Positions 19,364 through 27,574 of a stretch of DNA of 64,000 bases are shown here, one piece after another (position 1 is the first letter of the stretch; each line of letters starts with the position of its first letter). Source of the DNA: Phytohabitans flavus (GTDB lineage Bacteria > Actinomycetota > Actinomycetes > Mycobacteriales > Micromonosporaceae); assembly GCF_011764545.1 (NCBI RefSeq), contig NZ_AP022870.1, positions 6,826,001 through 6,890,000 on the forward strand. The letters are read 5' to 3'. Under the pieces are notes generated by a model. It did no database searches. It was not told where the DNA came from and saw only the letters and a program-made list of their open reading frames with translations. The translations under genes and the position numbers were made by a program.

Positions 19364-19569
19364 TTCGGTTCCCCCCGTCCACGCTCGCCCTTCGGTCCGA
19401 GACCTCGCTCGGAACGCAATTGGCCGCGCAAACCTTGATCCCGTTGCAGTACCCGGTTTGCCGCCTCGTCGGCGCGCTTGTCCGGGGTGCCCCGATTGTC
19501 GATCCTGTCGCGATACCGGGCGCGCTTGATGTCGTACTTGTGGCTCCCCGGTCGCGGGTGCCTGGACAC
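19360..19569 (-). CDS. Small basic hypothetical protein, coupled to the next gene
   Basis: 69-residue protein starting MSRHPRPGSHKYDIKRARY, highly basic and without hydrophobic segments. GTG 19569 has a good ribosome site (GGAGG, 7 bases upstream). Its stop overlaps the start of the 61-residue gene (ATGA), so the two tiny genes form an operon. The N-terminal HPRPGSHKYD pattern seems familiar from actinobacterial conserved hypotheticals, but I cannot assign a function. Confidence 0.6.
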   Translation of the reverse strand: MSRHPRPGSHKYDIKRARYRDRIDNRGTPDKRADEAANRVLQRDQGLRGQLRSERGLGPKGERGRGEPK

Positions 19570-19632
19570 GATTCAACCTCCGTCGTCGGGTGATGCATGT
19601 TGGCTACCCGCGCGACGGCCGGTTACACGGTC

Positions 19633-20031
19633 TCAGCGGTCGCGGCCCACGATCGATGCGGCCGGCTCGGAGACGTGCGCGGACACGATGCGCCAGCCGG
19701 CCGGTAGGCGTACCCAGGTCTGCGACTGCCGGCCCACGGCGGTGCCACTTGGGTACTCGAACAGCGTGTTGACCACCGCGTAGTCGGCGCCGAACGTGGT
19801 GATCCGGGTCTCCCGGAGCTGCCGCCCGGGCGGGAGCGGCGGCTGCGCCCACCGCCAGGCCCGCTGCTCATCGATGCCCATCTGCTGGTCCGCGATGCCG
19901 TAGCGGATGGTCTCCGGCGACTGCCAGAAGAAGTCCACGATGCGGTCCGGCTCGCCAGCGACGAGGGCCGCCTCGTACGCGGCGAAGGCGGCGGCGACCT
20001 CGGCCACCACCTCGGGCCGGTTGATCTCCAT
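19633..20031 (-). CDS. AtzH/HpxZ-like (DUF3225, SnoaL-like fold) protein
   Basis: 132-residue protein of the NTF2-like group related to HpxZ of oxalurate catabolism and AtzH of cyanuric acid/biuret catabolism. Marks are EINRPEVVAEVAAAFAAYE, a W near FFWQSPETIRYG, and WVRLPAGWRIVSAHVSEP. AtzH proteins act alongside carboxybiuret/allophanate-type amidohydrolases. ATG 20031 was chosen because GGAGGA lies 9 bases upstream and the family starts at this point; the longer frame is not convincing. It is the last gene of the minus-strand cluster, 61 bases after the permease. The role in ureide or biuret metabolism is inferred from family and neighbours. Confidence 0.78.
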   Translation of the reverse strand: MEINRPEVVAEVAAAFAAYEAALVAGEPDRIVDFFWQSPETIRYGIADQQMGIDEQRAWRWAQPPLPPGRQLRETRITTFGADYAVVNTLFEYPSGTAVGRQSQTWVRLPAGWRIVSAHVSEPAASIVGRDR

Positions 20032-20092
20032 GCGAATGTTTCCTCCCATGGGAAGGGGCGACGGCCGTGGCCGCCGCCCCGATCGCGCTTTG

Positions 20093-21678
20093 TCAGGCCG
20101 CCGGTGCCGGCGCCTTCTCGAGGTCCGGGGCCGGCCGGGGTGCGGGCACCTCGGCGTCGACCTCGTCCGGTTCGGGCTCGCGGGGTGGCACCTTGGCGAG
20201 CGCGAACGCGACGCAGACCACCGCCACGAAGAGGTAGCCGAGCGCGACCTGCCCGTTCGCGTTCCACTCCACCTTTTCGCCGTGGATGAGCCCGATGAAC
20301 GACAGGATCGTCCCCGAGCCGGCGGCGATCGCCGCGTGCCAGAAGCGCTTGTCGATGATGAACGCGACCATCGCGCCGAGCACAAGGCCGGCGAGGATCG
20401 CGCCCTGACCGAGCACCAGTAGGCCGTGGTAGAAGACGCCGGCCCCTTCCAGTGCCGCGTCGCCGACCTGCGCCGCTGACGTACCGGCCGCGGCGAGCGC
20501 GTTGTCCATCTGGCCGCTCGCCCACGACGCGATGTTGGGTATCAGTGCGGCAACCACCGCCGCCGCGTGCGCTCTTGGCGTGGCTTGGAAAGCCTGCGCC
20601 CCGATCAACAGCCCTATGTAGAGCAGGATGGGCACGATGGCGGGTGTTGGCAGCAGCGCGCCCAACAGTCCGAACATGCCGAGGAAGCAGAGCAGCGCGA
20701 TGACCACACCGGTCGCCATGGAGTACCCGGTGCGGCCGCCCGCCGCCTTCCAGCCCGGGTGTCCGACGTAGACGGCCGGGGGAAGGGCGAGCCCAGCGCC
20801 GAGCCGATGACCGCACCTGCCCCATCGGCGAGCAGTACGCTGCGCAGGTTGTAGTTGTCCCCGGCCGTCGACGCACTCTCCACATTGGTCATCGCCTCGG
20901 TGAAGTTGTAGACGCCGAGCGGGATCGCGGTCGCCAGCAGCGGCGCCATGTCACCCAGACCGTCGAAGAGCAGCCCGACCTTGAGATCCGGTACAGCCAA
21001 CGCGATGTCGCCCGCGGCCGCCTCGACGTCCGGCACCGACATCGCACCGCCGATCCAGCCGATCGCCGTACCGAGCAGGAGCGCGGCGAGGCCGATCGGG
21101 ATGTTGCCGGGCAGCTTGACGTCGGTGAGCAGGCCGACGAGCAGCAGCGCGAACACCGGCAGCGCGATCCACGCCATGTCCCACATCTGCGCGGCCGGGT
21201 TCATCGAGATGAACGTGATGGAGATGCCGGCGAGCGTGCCCAGCAGCGCGGCACGCGGCGCGTACTTGCGGATGTACGGGCCGACGAACGCTCCGATGAG
21301 GACGATCACGCCGATGATGAACGCCCACGCCAGACCCGCCTGCCACGCCCGTACCGGGTCGTCGGTGCGCAGGTAGATCGGCAGCATGATCACGAAAATC
21401 ACGATGAACATGTGCGGCACGCTCGGCCCGTACGGCATTGCCGTCACGTCCGTGCGGTTCTCTTTACGAGCCAGCCGCCGGGCCAGGTACGTGTAGTAGA
21501 TGTTGCCGAAGACGAGGGCGACGCCGAGCGCCGGCAGGATCGTGCCGAAGACGTCGCCCGACGCCATGTGTACGACGCCGATGCAGAGCCCGGTCAGCGT
21601 GAGGACGTTGACCAGCACATTGACGCCGAATCCGAAGAAAGCGTTGGTGTCCCCGCGCACCCAGTACGGAAGTTTCAT
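20093..21678 (-). CDS. NCS2-like nucleobase/ureide permease (one-base frameshift in this assembly)
   Basis: Multi-pass permease of the xanthine/uracil (NCS2)-like superfamily, about 528 residues once repaired. The N-terminus KLPYWVRGDTNAFFGFGVN and the segment VTAMPYGPSVPH resemble the purine-permease pattern of a polar motif in the first half. At least twelve hydrophobic helices follow, then a Pro/Glu-rich cytoplasmic tail. The two frames join at about 20778-20782, where a C run lost one base (expected SPFPPAVYVGHPGWKAAGG). ATG 21678 has AGGAGG just upstream and overlaps the stop of the upstream hydrolase (ATGA). Position between cysteine hydrolases and an AtzH-like protein suggests import of biuret, triuret or a related ureide; the substrate is inference. 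Confidence 0.85.
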
Positions 21679-22346
21679 GACTCCTCCTGAAGAGCCCTGA
21701 GCACGTCGGTCGAGTCGGCGACCCAACCGAAGATCCCGCCCTGTGCGGCGATCATGTCGAGCCCCACCCGCTGGAACTCCGGGAAGTAGGACCCGACGCA
21801 GTCGGCGAGCACGAGGCACTCGTACCCGCGGTCGTTGGCCTCGCGGACCGTGGTGTGTACGCAGACCTCGGTCGTGACGCCGGTGACGACGAGGCTGGTC
21901 ACCTTCCGCTCGTCGAGCAGCGCGCCGAGCTCGGTGGCGTAGAACGCGCCCTTGCCCGGCTTGTCGATGACCGGCTCGCCCGGCGCCGGCGCGAGCTCGT
22001 CGACGATGTCGTGGCCGTACTCACCGCGGACCAGGATCCGGCCGAGCGGTCCCTCGTCCCCGATCCGCATGCTCGGCGCGCCCCGGGCGAGCTTGGCCGG
22101 CGGGCAGTCGGAGAGGTCGGGCAGGTGTCCCTCGCGGGTGTGGATGACGGTCAGCCCGGCCGCTCGCCACTCGGCGAGCAGCGCGGCCAGCGGAGCGATC
22201 GTGCGCCGCAGGTGGCTCACGTCGTTGCCGAGCGTCTCGCCGAAGCCGCCCGGCAGCAGGAAGTCACGCTGCATGTCGATGACCAGCAGGGCGGTGCTGG
22301 CCGGTTCGAATGTGAACGGCGCCGGCCGCGCCTCGACCGTGGTCAC
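21675..22346 (-). CDS. Isochorismatase-family cysteine hydrolase, triuret hydrolase (TrtA)-like
   Basis: 223-residue cysteine hydrolase. The catalytic triad is visible as Asp in LLVIDMQRDFL, Lys in IDKPGKGAFYAT and Cys in TGVTTEVCVHTT, followed by REANDRGYECLVL. It is a paralogue of the upstream biuret-hydrolase-like gene, but its LPGGFGETLGNDVS and SYFPEFQRVGLDM segments mark a separate subgroup, which I associate with triuret hydrolase and related ureide amidohydrolases. That functional call rests on memory of the family and context, not on a computed alignment. GTG 22346 overlaps the upstream stop (GTGA), and its own stop overlaps the permease start (ATGA). Confidence 0.8.
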   Translation of the reverse strand: MTTVEARPAPFTFEPASTALLVIDMQRDFLLPGGFGETLGNDVSHLRRTIAPLAALLAEWRAAGLTVIHTREGHLPDLSDCPPAKLARGAPSMRIGDEGPLGRILVRGEYGHDIVDELAPAPGEPVIDKPGKGAFYATELGALLDERKVTSLVVTGVTTEVCVHTTVREANDRGYECLVLADCVGSYFPEFQRVGLDMIAAQGGIFGWVADSTDVLRALQEES

Positions 22347-23035
22347 GACGTCGCCTCGATGACGGCGTCGGAGGTGGCGACGCAGCCGAAGACCCCGCCC
22401 TGCATGGTCACCATGTGCAGCGCGGCGGCATGGTTGCCGGCGTCGGTGGCACCGGTGCAGTCGGAGAGGATCAGGCACTCGTACCCTCGGTCGTTGGCCT
22501 CCCGCATCGTCGTGTGTACGCAGACGTCGGTCGTGATGCCGGTGAGGATCAGGTGGGTGATGCCGCGCGTACGCAGCACGAGGTCGAGGTTGGTGGCGTA
22601 GAACGCGCCCTTGCCGGGCTTGTCGATCACCACTTCACCTGGCGCCGGCGCGACCTCGGGCACGATCTCCCAGCCCGGCTCGCCCTTGACCAGGATCCGG
22701 CCGCACGGTCCGGCCGAGCCGATCTCGGCGCCGATCTGTGCCGAGCGCCAGCGCTTGTTGGGTGGTAGGTCGGAGAGGTCGGGATCATGCCCCTCGCGGG
22801 TGTGTATGACCAGCATGCCGAGGTCGCGGACGTGCGACAGCAGCCGCTGGGTCGCGGGCAGTCCGGCCCGCGTAAGTGCGATGTCGTATCCCATGCTGTC
22901 GACGTAGCCACCAGGACCGCAGAAGTCGGTCTGCCAGTCGATGCAAAGCAGGGCGGTGCGCGCGACCGGAGCCGCGCCGTCGTACGGCCAGAGGTAGGGG
23001 TCGGCCTTGACGGGTCCGATGGTTGAGCCTGGCAT
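22343..23035 (-). CDS. biuH: Biuret amidohydrolase (BiuH)-like cysteine hydrolase
   Basis: 230-residue isochorismatase-family hydrolase resembling biuret amidohydrolase, which converts biuret to allophanate and ammonia. Segments characteristic of BiuH are ADPYLWPYDGA, TDFCGPGGYVDSMGYD, LPPNKRWRS, GPCGRILVKGEPGWEI and CTGATDAGNHAAALHM. The triad is D33, the Lys of DKPGKG and the Cys of TTDVCVHTTMREAND. No allophanate hydrolase is in this cluster, so the product would be handled by a gene elsewhere. Start ATG 23035 follows a palindrome (23037-23053) almost directly and has no ribosome site, suggesting a leaderless message under GntR control. The name is by similarity. Confidence 0.82.
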   Translation of the reverse strand: MPGSTIGPVKADPYLWPYDGAAPVARTALLCIDWQTDFCGPGGYVDSMGYDIALTRAGLPATQRLLSHVRDLGMLVIHTREGHDPDLSDLPPNKRWRSAQIGAEIGSAGPCGRILVKGEPGWEIVPEVAPAPGEVVIDKPGKGAFYATNLDLVLRTRGITHLILTGITTDVCVHTTMREANDRGYECLILSDCTGATDAGNHAAALHMVTMQGGVFGCVATSDAVIEATS

Positions 23036-23036
23036 A

Positions 23037-23053
23037 CAGTCGATTGTCGACTG
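23037..23053. promoter_or_regulatory. Candidate GntR operator at the biuH start
   Basis: Perfect inverted repeat CAGTCGA-TTG-TCGACTG. It ends 2 bases before the biuH start codon and overlaps a weak -10 (GACAAT on the minus strand). An FCD-type GntR gene lies directly upstream, so this is the natural binding site, acting as a block on transcription start. Confidence 0.65.
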
Positions 23054-23091
23054 AACCGTTTCCCGTGAGAGTCGCCTGCGTAACGGCGGAA

Positions 23092-23756
23092 TTACGCCAG
23101 GTAGGAGCGGGCGCCGTGGCCGGCGAGCTGGGCGATCATGGCCTCCGGGTCGCCCGCGGCGGCCGCCGCCAGCAGCCGCTCGTGCCGGTGCACGCCATCC
23201 TCCGCCTGGGCCACCTCGGCCTCGCGGCTGAGGTTGCGCGCCATGAAGAGCTGGAGTTTGACCAAAATCGACTCGTAGACCGCGGTCAGCTGGCTGTTGC
23301 CCGACAGCGCGACGACCGCGACGTGGAAGCGGCGGTGCGCCTCGGCGATCTGGAGCCGGTCACCGGCCCTGGTGGCCTCGCTCATCTGGTCGAGCGCGGC
23401 GCGCAGCCCGGCCAGGTCGGCGTCCCGGGCCAGCGGCAGCGCGGTCGTGATCGCGTGGCGCTCCAGCACGTCGCGTACGTCGTACAGCTCCTGCACGTCA
23501 CGGTCGGACAGGGTGGCGACCCGGACCCCACGCCGGGGCACGTGCTCGACGAGCCCCTGCTCGGCCAGCCGGCGCAGTGCCTCGCGCAGCGGCGCCCGGC
23601 TGATCCCGAGCCGGCGGGTGAGCTGCTCCTCGACCAGCCGCTCCCCGGATCGGTGCGTCCGCTGAGGATCTCCCGCCGCAGGCGCAGGACGGCCAGCTCC
23701 ACGAGGCTGAAGCTCTCCAACTCGCCGTCAATGGAAGCCGGTCCGAGGTCGGTCAC
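23092..23756 (-). CDS. GntR-family regulator, FadR/FCD subgroup (one-base frameshift in this assembly)
   Basis: Regulator of about 222 residues. The N-terminal winged helix-turn-helix (QLTRRLGISRAPLREALRRL, QGLVEHVPRRGVRVA) is followed by an all-helical FCD ligand domain (DVLERHAITTAL, EAHRRFHVAVVALSGN, DGVHRHERLLAAAAAGDPE) with Asp/His positions typical of a metal site. The frames join near 23643-23646, where a CCCC run (GGGG on the coding strand) lost one base: SGRTDPG should continue ERLVEEQL. GTG 23756 is preceded by TACGCT (23764-23769) at 7 bases, a leaderless start inside the end of the DUF4245 gene. It heads the hydrolase/permease cluster and probably represses it until a ureide-type ligand binds. 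Confidence 0.86.
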
Positions 23757-23761
23757 GACAT

Positions 23762-24295
23762 TCAGCGTACGGCGGCGGCCAGCTCGCGCTGCTCCTCCTC
23801 GTGGGCGCTACCCACGATCACGATCGTCCGGCCGTGCTCCGGGAGCACCAACGCCCGCTCGCCCGGACGGGCCGTGTACCGCTGCCAGGGCTGCCCGTCG
23901 ACCGCGATCGTGCCCTCCGCCTTGCCGCTCTTGGTCAGCTCGGCGGGAAGCAGCTGCTTCGGCGGCACGGCGCTCTGAATCAGCTGGAGGCCGGCGCCGT
24001 CCGGCGTCACGTACCCGATGCGGAGAATCTGACCGACCTCCGCCTTCTGGAACGTGGCACTGATCGCCCGCCAGTCTTCGCCGAGGCCAGCGGGCTCGGC
24101 GACTGGGAACGCGTTGGCCGACCGGGCCTGCGCGATCGCCGGTGCGGTGTCGACCTCGACTGGCTGGTCACCACCCTGGACGACTCGGTAGATCAAGACC
24201 ACCAGAAGCACCGGAACGAGCAGCACGATCAGCGACAGCACCATGTCGCGCGGCGTGCGGGAGTTGGCGACGGGCGGCTGCGACGACTGAACCAC
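23762..24295 (-). CDS. DUF4245 membrane protein
   Basis: 177-residue protein with one N-terminal membrane helix (MVLSLIVLLVPVLLVVLIYRVV) and an extracytoplasmic domain ending HEEEQRELAAAVR. It matches DUF4245, an actinobacterial family of unknown function that is commonly found divergent from glpX, as here. Its stop lies 5 bases before the gntR start, so read-through into gntR is possible, although gntR also has its own start signal. Confidence 0.85.
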   Translation of the reverse strand: MVQSSQPPVANSRTPRDMVLSLIVLLVPVLLVVLIYRVVQGGDQPVEVDTAPAIAQARSANAFPVAEPAGLGEDWRAISATFQKAEVGQILRIGYVTPDGAGLQLIQSAVPPKQLLPAELTKSGKAEGTIAVDGQPWQRYTARPGERALVLPEHGRTIVIVGSAHEEEQRELAAAVR

Positions 24296-24438
24296 GTAAC
24301 CATCTTCTCAGTCCGGCGACCGAACAGGCGTTCAGCCCCCAGGCATGAAAAGATTTGAGCAGCAGGCGCGCCATGAGCTGGGCACCGTGAGCGAGCGCCA
24401 GCAAGCAAAAACCCCGCAACGTCGCGAGGAGGAGCGCC

Positions 24439-25464
24439 ATGCTACAGGACCGTATCCCCCAGGATCTCGACCGCAACCTTGCCCTCGAACTGGTCCGGGT
24501 CACCGAGGCGGCGGCCATGGCGGCCGGTCGCTGGGTGGGGCGCGGCGACAAGGAGGGCGGCGACGGCGCGGCCGTCGACGCCATGCGCAAGCTGATCAAC
24601 TCGATTCAGATGCGCGGCATCGTGGTGATCGGCGAGGGCGAGAAGGACAACGCGCCGATGCTCTACAACGGCGAGCAGGTCGGCGACGGCACCGGGCCGG
24701 AGGTCGATGTCGCGGTCGACCCGATCGACGGTACGACGCTGATGAGCAAGGGCATGCCGAATGCGCTCGCGGTGCTGGCCGTGGCCGAGCGGGGCGCGAT
24801 GTTCGACCCGAGCGCGGTCTTCTACATGGAGAAGCTGGCCGTCGGCGCCGACTGCGCGCATGTGATCGACATCAACGCCGGGGTGACGGAAAACCTCCGC
24901 CGGGTCGCCAAGGTGAAAAACTCCGGCATGTCGGACGTAACGGTCTGCATCCTCGACCGCCCGCGGCACGAGGAGCTGGTCCGCGAGGTACGGGACACCG
25001 GCGCCCGGATCCGCTTCATCTCAGACGGCGACATCGCGGGCGCGATCTCGGCGGCGAGCGAGCAGTCCGACGTCGACGTACTGGTGGGGATCGGCGGCAC
25101 GCCCGAGGGCATCACGGCCGCGTGCGCGCTCAAGTGCATGGGCGGCGCGATGCAGGCCAAGCTCTGGCCCCGCGACGACGCCGAGCGAGAGAAGGCGATC
25201 GCCGCCGGCCACGACCTCGACCGCGTACTCACCACGGACGACCTCGTGACCGGCGACAACTGCTTCTTCGTGGCCACCGGCGTCACCACCGGCGACCTGC
25301 TCAAGGGCGTGCGCTATCGGGCCGGCGGCGCGTACACCCAGTCGATCGTCATGCGCTCCAAGAGCGGCACGATCCGGGTGATCGACTCGTACCACCGCCT
25401 GGAGAAGCTGGCCCTCTACTCCGCCATCGACTTCGACGGCCGCCCGCTCGCCGAGCTCGGTTAG
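24439..25464 (+). CDS. glpX: Fructose-1,6-bisphosphatase, class II
   Basis: GlpX-type FBPase of gluconeogenesis, dephosphorylating fructose 1,6-bisphosphate. Metal and phosphate-binding motifs are GEGEKDNAPML, VDPIDGTTLMSKG and FISDGDIAGA; the later GIGGTPEGITAA segment is also conserved. The length of 341 residues is typical. ATG 24439 has a strong ribosome site (GAGGAGGAG). DUF4245 lies divergently upstream. The stop overlaps the convergent phosphodiesterase gene by 4 bases, inside a region that ends in an unusual inverted repeat. Confidence 0.97.
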   Translation: MLQDRIPQDLDRNLALELVRVTEAAAMAAGRWVGRGDKEGGDGAAVDAMRKLINSIQMRGIVVIGEGEKDNAPMLYNGEQVGDGTGPEVDVAVDPIDGTTLMSKGMPNALAVLAVAERGAMFDPSAVFYMEKLAVGADCAHVIDINAGVTENLRRVAKVKNSGMSDVTVCILDRPRHEELVREVRDTGARIRFISDGDIAGAISAASEQSDVDVLVGIGGTPEGITAACALKCMGGAMQAKLWPRDDAEREKAIAAGHDLDRVLTTDDLVTGDNCFFVATGVTTGDLLKGVRYRAGGAYTQSIVMRSKSGTIRVIDSYHRLEKLALYSAIDFDGRPLAELG

Positions 25465-26396
25465 TGGCCGCCTGGTTGATCAGGGAGTTGGTGGACCGGC
25501 GCGCCGACGACACGCCCGACCAAGTCCCTGATCAACTCGCGCGGGCTAGGCGCGGGCGGGGACGTGCGGAGGAAGGTTTCCAGGGCGGCTAGGTCGTCGG
25601 TGTTGATGTGGTCGATGTCTGCGGCGACCAGCTCGCGCCAGACCGCGTCGCGCTCCGGGCCGGGCAGGTCGGGCGTGGCCCAGAAGCGCACCCGCTGGCC
25701 GTTGGCGTGCGCGGTGGCGATGGCCTGGCGCAGGAGCGTCCGCTCGGCGGCCGGCATCGGGCCCACTCCCTGCCAGGTGAAGACGTTGTTCCAGTTTTCG
25801 CTGATCAGCGGCATGAACGAGGCCGACGCGCCGCCACCGAGGTCGGTGCCGCGGCCGTCGAAGAACGCGTACCGCACGGTCTGGCCGGCCATCAGATCGC
25901 GCGGCCGGTCACCGCTGATCACGATGGTGACCGCGTCCTGGTGCACCTTGCCGTGCGAATACGTGGTCAGCATCCGGCGGTAGTCGCGCAGCACCCGGTC
26001 CAGCTCGGTGTACGTGGCCACGCCCGTGTTCTTGATGTCGACCAGGAGCTGGAGCTGCTGCCGGCTGCCCCGGAAGACCGTGCCGTGGTTGGCCTTGATC
26101 CGGCGGGCCAGCGGGTCGAGGTAGAGGCTCTGTAGCGTGCGGCCCGGCACCAGGTCCTCCGGGTCGTGGGCGACGAGCAGCTCCCCGTCGACCAGGTAGA
26201 TGTCCGCCTCCACGCTGGTGAAGCCGTGGCTGAGCGCGTCGAAGAGCGGCCGCTCGTGCTCGTAGTCGTTGTGCGCGTGGGCCCGCGGCAGCGGCCGGTC
26301 ATGCCGCCCGTGGTGACCACCGGCCTGCGCCGCGGGCGCCGCCATCGCGACGAGCGCGCCAGCGGCGACCAGCACGGAAAGTGCGCGTCGGAACAT
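25461..26396 (-). CDS. Secreted glycerophosphodiester phosphodiesterase/PI-PLC-like protein
   Basis: 311-residue protein with an N-terminal signal peptide (VLVAAGALVAMAAPAAQAGG) and a TIM-barrel phosphodiesterase pattern: RAHAHNDYEHERPL, SVEADIYLVDGELLVAHD and VDIKNTG. The His pair and the E-x-D of the GDPD/PLC superfamily metal site are present. It probably releases glycerol phosphate or similar outside the cell. ATG 26396 has a GGGGAG ribosome site. The last 20 or so codons, including RELIRDLVGRVVGAP, are encoded by an inverted-repeat element (25475-25536), so the natural C-terminus may have been replaced by repeat-derived sequence. Confidence 0.85.
   Translation of the reverse strand: MFRRALSVLVAAGALVAMAAPAAQAGGHHGRHDRPLPRAHAHNDYEHERPLFDALSHGFTSVEADIYLVDGELLVAHDPEDLVPGRTLQSLYLDPLARRIKANHGTVFRGSRQQLQLLVDIKNTGVATYTELDRVLRDYRRMLTTYSHGKVHQDAVTIVISGDRPRDLMAGQTVRYAFFDGRGTDLGGGASASFMPLISENWNNVFTWQGVGPMPAAERTLLRQAIATAHANGQRVRFWATPDLPGPERDAVWRELVAADIDHINTDDLAALETFLRTSPPAPSPRELIRDLVGRVVGAPVHQLPDQPGGH
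25475..25536. repeat. Long palindromic repeat at the glpX/phosphodiesterase convergence
   Basis: Inverted repeat with 12-base perfect outer arms (25475-25486 and 25525-25536, GTTGATCAGGGA), extending to 18 bases with one mismatch, and a central loop containing the palindrome GGCGCGCC. It begins 11 bases after the glpX stop and lies within the 3' end of the opposing gene. It may terminate glpX, but the outer sequence looks like a dispersed intergenic repeat. Confidence 0.7.
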
Positions 26397-26469
26397 CGAG
26401 ATTCTCCCCAGGATCGATGGGCGCGAACAAACAGGACCCTAGGAGGCTGGGGTGAATCCGCGGTGACGA

Positions 26470-27438
26470 TCAGCCCGCGTCGGATGAGTGTCCGGGGAAG
26501 AGGTGGGCAGCCGGGTCGATCACGACGGCGGCGTTGTTGACCGCGGTGGCCGCCTCGCCGAAGCCGGTCGCGATCAGGCGCACCTTGCCGGGGTACTCGG
26601 CGATGTCACCGGCCGCGAAGACCCGAGGACGGTTGGTCAGCATGGTGCTGTCCACCATGATGTGCCGTTTGTCCAGCTCCAGGCCCCACTCCGCGAGCGG
26701 ACCGAGGTCGGCGGTGAAGCCCAGCGCGGCGACGACCGTGTCGACAGGGATCGTCTCGGCGGCGCCGCCCTTGACCGTGATGTCCGCGTGGGTCACCCGC
26801 TCGTCACCGTGGATCTTGGTGATCTCGGCGTTTACCACGATGCGCACCGGCAGGTCCTGCACCCGGGAGACGGTCGCCGCGTGCGCCCGGAACTTTTCCC
26901 GGCGGTGCACGAGCGTGATCGACTTGGCCAGCGGCTCCAGCGCGAGCGCCCAGTCGAACGCGGAGTCTCCGCCACCCACGATCAACACGTCGTGGCCGGA
27001 CAGCTCGGCGAGCCGGGGCACGAAGTAGACCAGGCCGTCGCCGTCGAACGCCGCCGCGGCCGGCAACGGGCGCGGGCTGAAGCTGCCCAGCCCGCCGGTG
27101 ATGATGATGGCGCCGCAGAGCAGCTTTTCGCCGCCGTCGAGGGTGAGCAGCGGGCGCTCATCCACGTAGGACAGCTCCTCGGCCCGGGCACCCAGCAGGT
27201 ACTCCGGGTTGTAGGGCGCGGCCTGCTCGACCAGATTGGCCACCAGGTCCCGTCCCTTGATCACCGGGAAGCCGGCGACGTCGTAGATCGCCTTCTCCGG
27301 GTACATCGCCGTGACCTGGCCACCCGGCTCGGGTAGCGCGTCGATGACCGCTACCGAGAGCCCTCGGAACCCGGCGTAATACGCCCCATAGAGCCCCGTG
27401 GGTCCAGCTCCCACAATCGCGACATCGATCTCGCGCAT
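26470..27438 (-). CDS. Ferredoxin/flavodoxin-NADP+ reductase, thioredoxin-reductase-like type
   Basis: 322-residue FAD/NADPH oxidoreductase of the type-2 FNR group. The FAD site is VAIVGAGPTGLYGAYYAG at residues 6-23, the NADPH site LIVGGGDSAFDWALAL, and the C-terminal FAD motif VFAAGDIAEYPGK. The redox CxxC of true thioredoxin reductases is absent, supporting FNR-type function in supplying electrons to ferredoxin, for example for IspH-like enzymes. The start at 27438 (not the longer frame to 27648) is supported by TACGGT (27445-27450) 6 bases upstream and by the N-terminal Rossmann strand. Confidence 0.9.
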   Translation of the reverse strand: MREIDVAIVGAGPTGLYGAYYAGFRGLSVAVIDALPEPGGQVTAMYPEKAIYDVAGFPVIKGRDLVANLVEQAAPYNPEYLLGARAEELSYVDERPLLTLDGGEKLLCGAIIITGGLGSFSPRPLPAAAAFDGDGLVYFVPRLAELSGHDVLIVGGGDSAFDWALALEPLAKSITLVHRREKFRAHAATVSRVQDLPVRIVVNAEITKIHGDERVTHADITVKGGAAETIPVDTVVAALGFTADLGPLAEWGLELDKRHIMVDSTMLTNRPRVFAAGDIAEYPGKVRLIATGFGEAATAVNNAAVVIDPAAHLFPGHSSDAG

Positions 27439-27574
27439 GCGTCCACCGTAGCCTTTCGTCGGACCCGACCCGCCGCTAACAGTTGCATCGCCGGACCCGA
27501 CGGTGGCACACGTCCGCGCCACCCGGCAAGGACTGTCCCGTGGTGTAGGGGATCTTGTAAGGCTAAGGCGGGGC

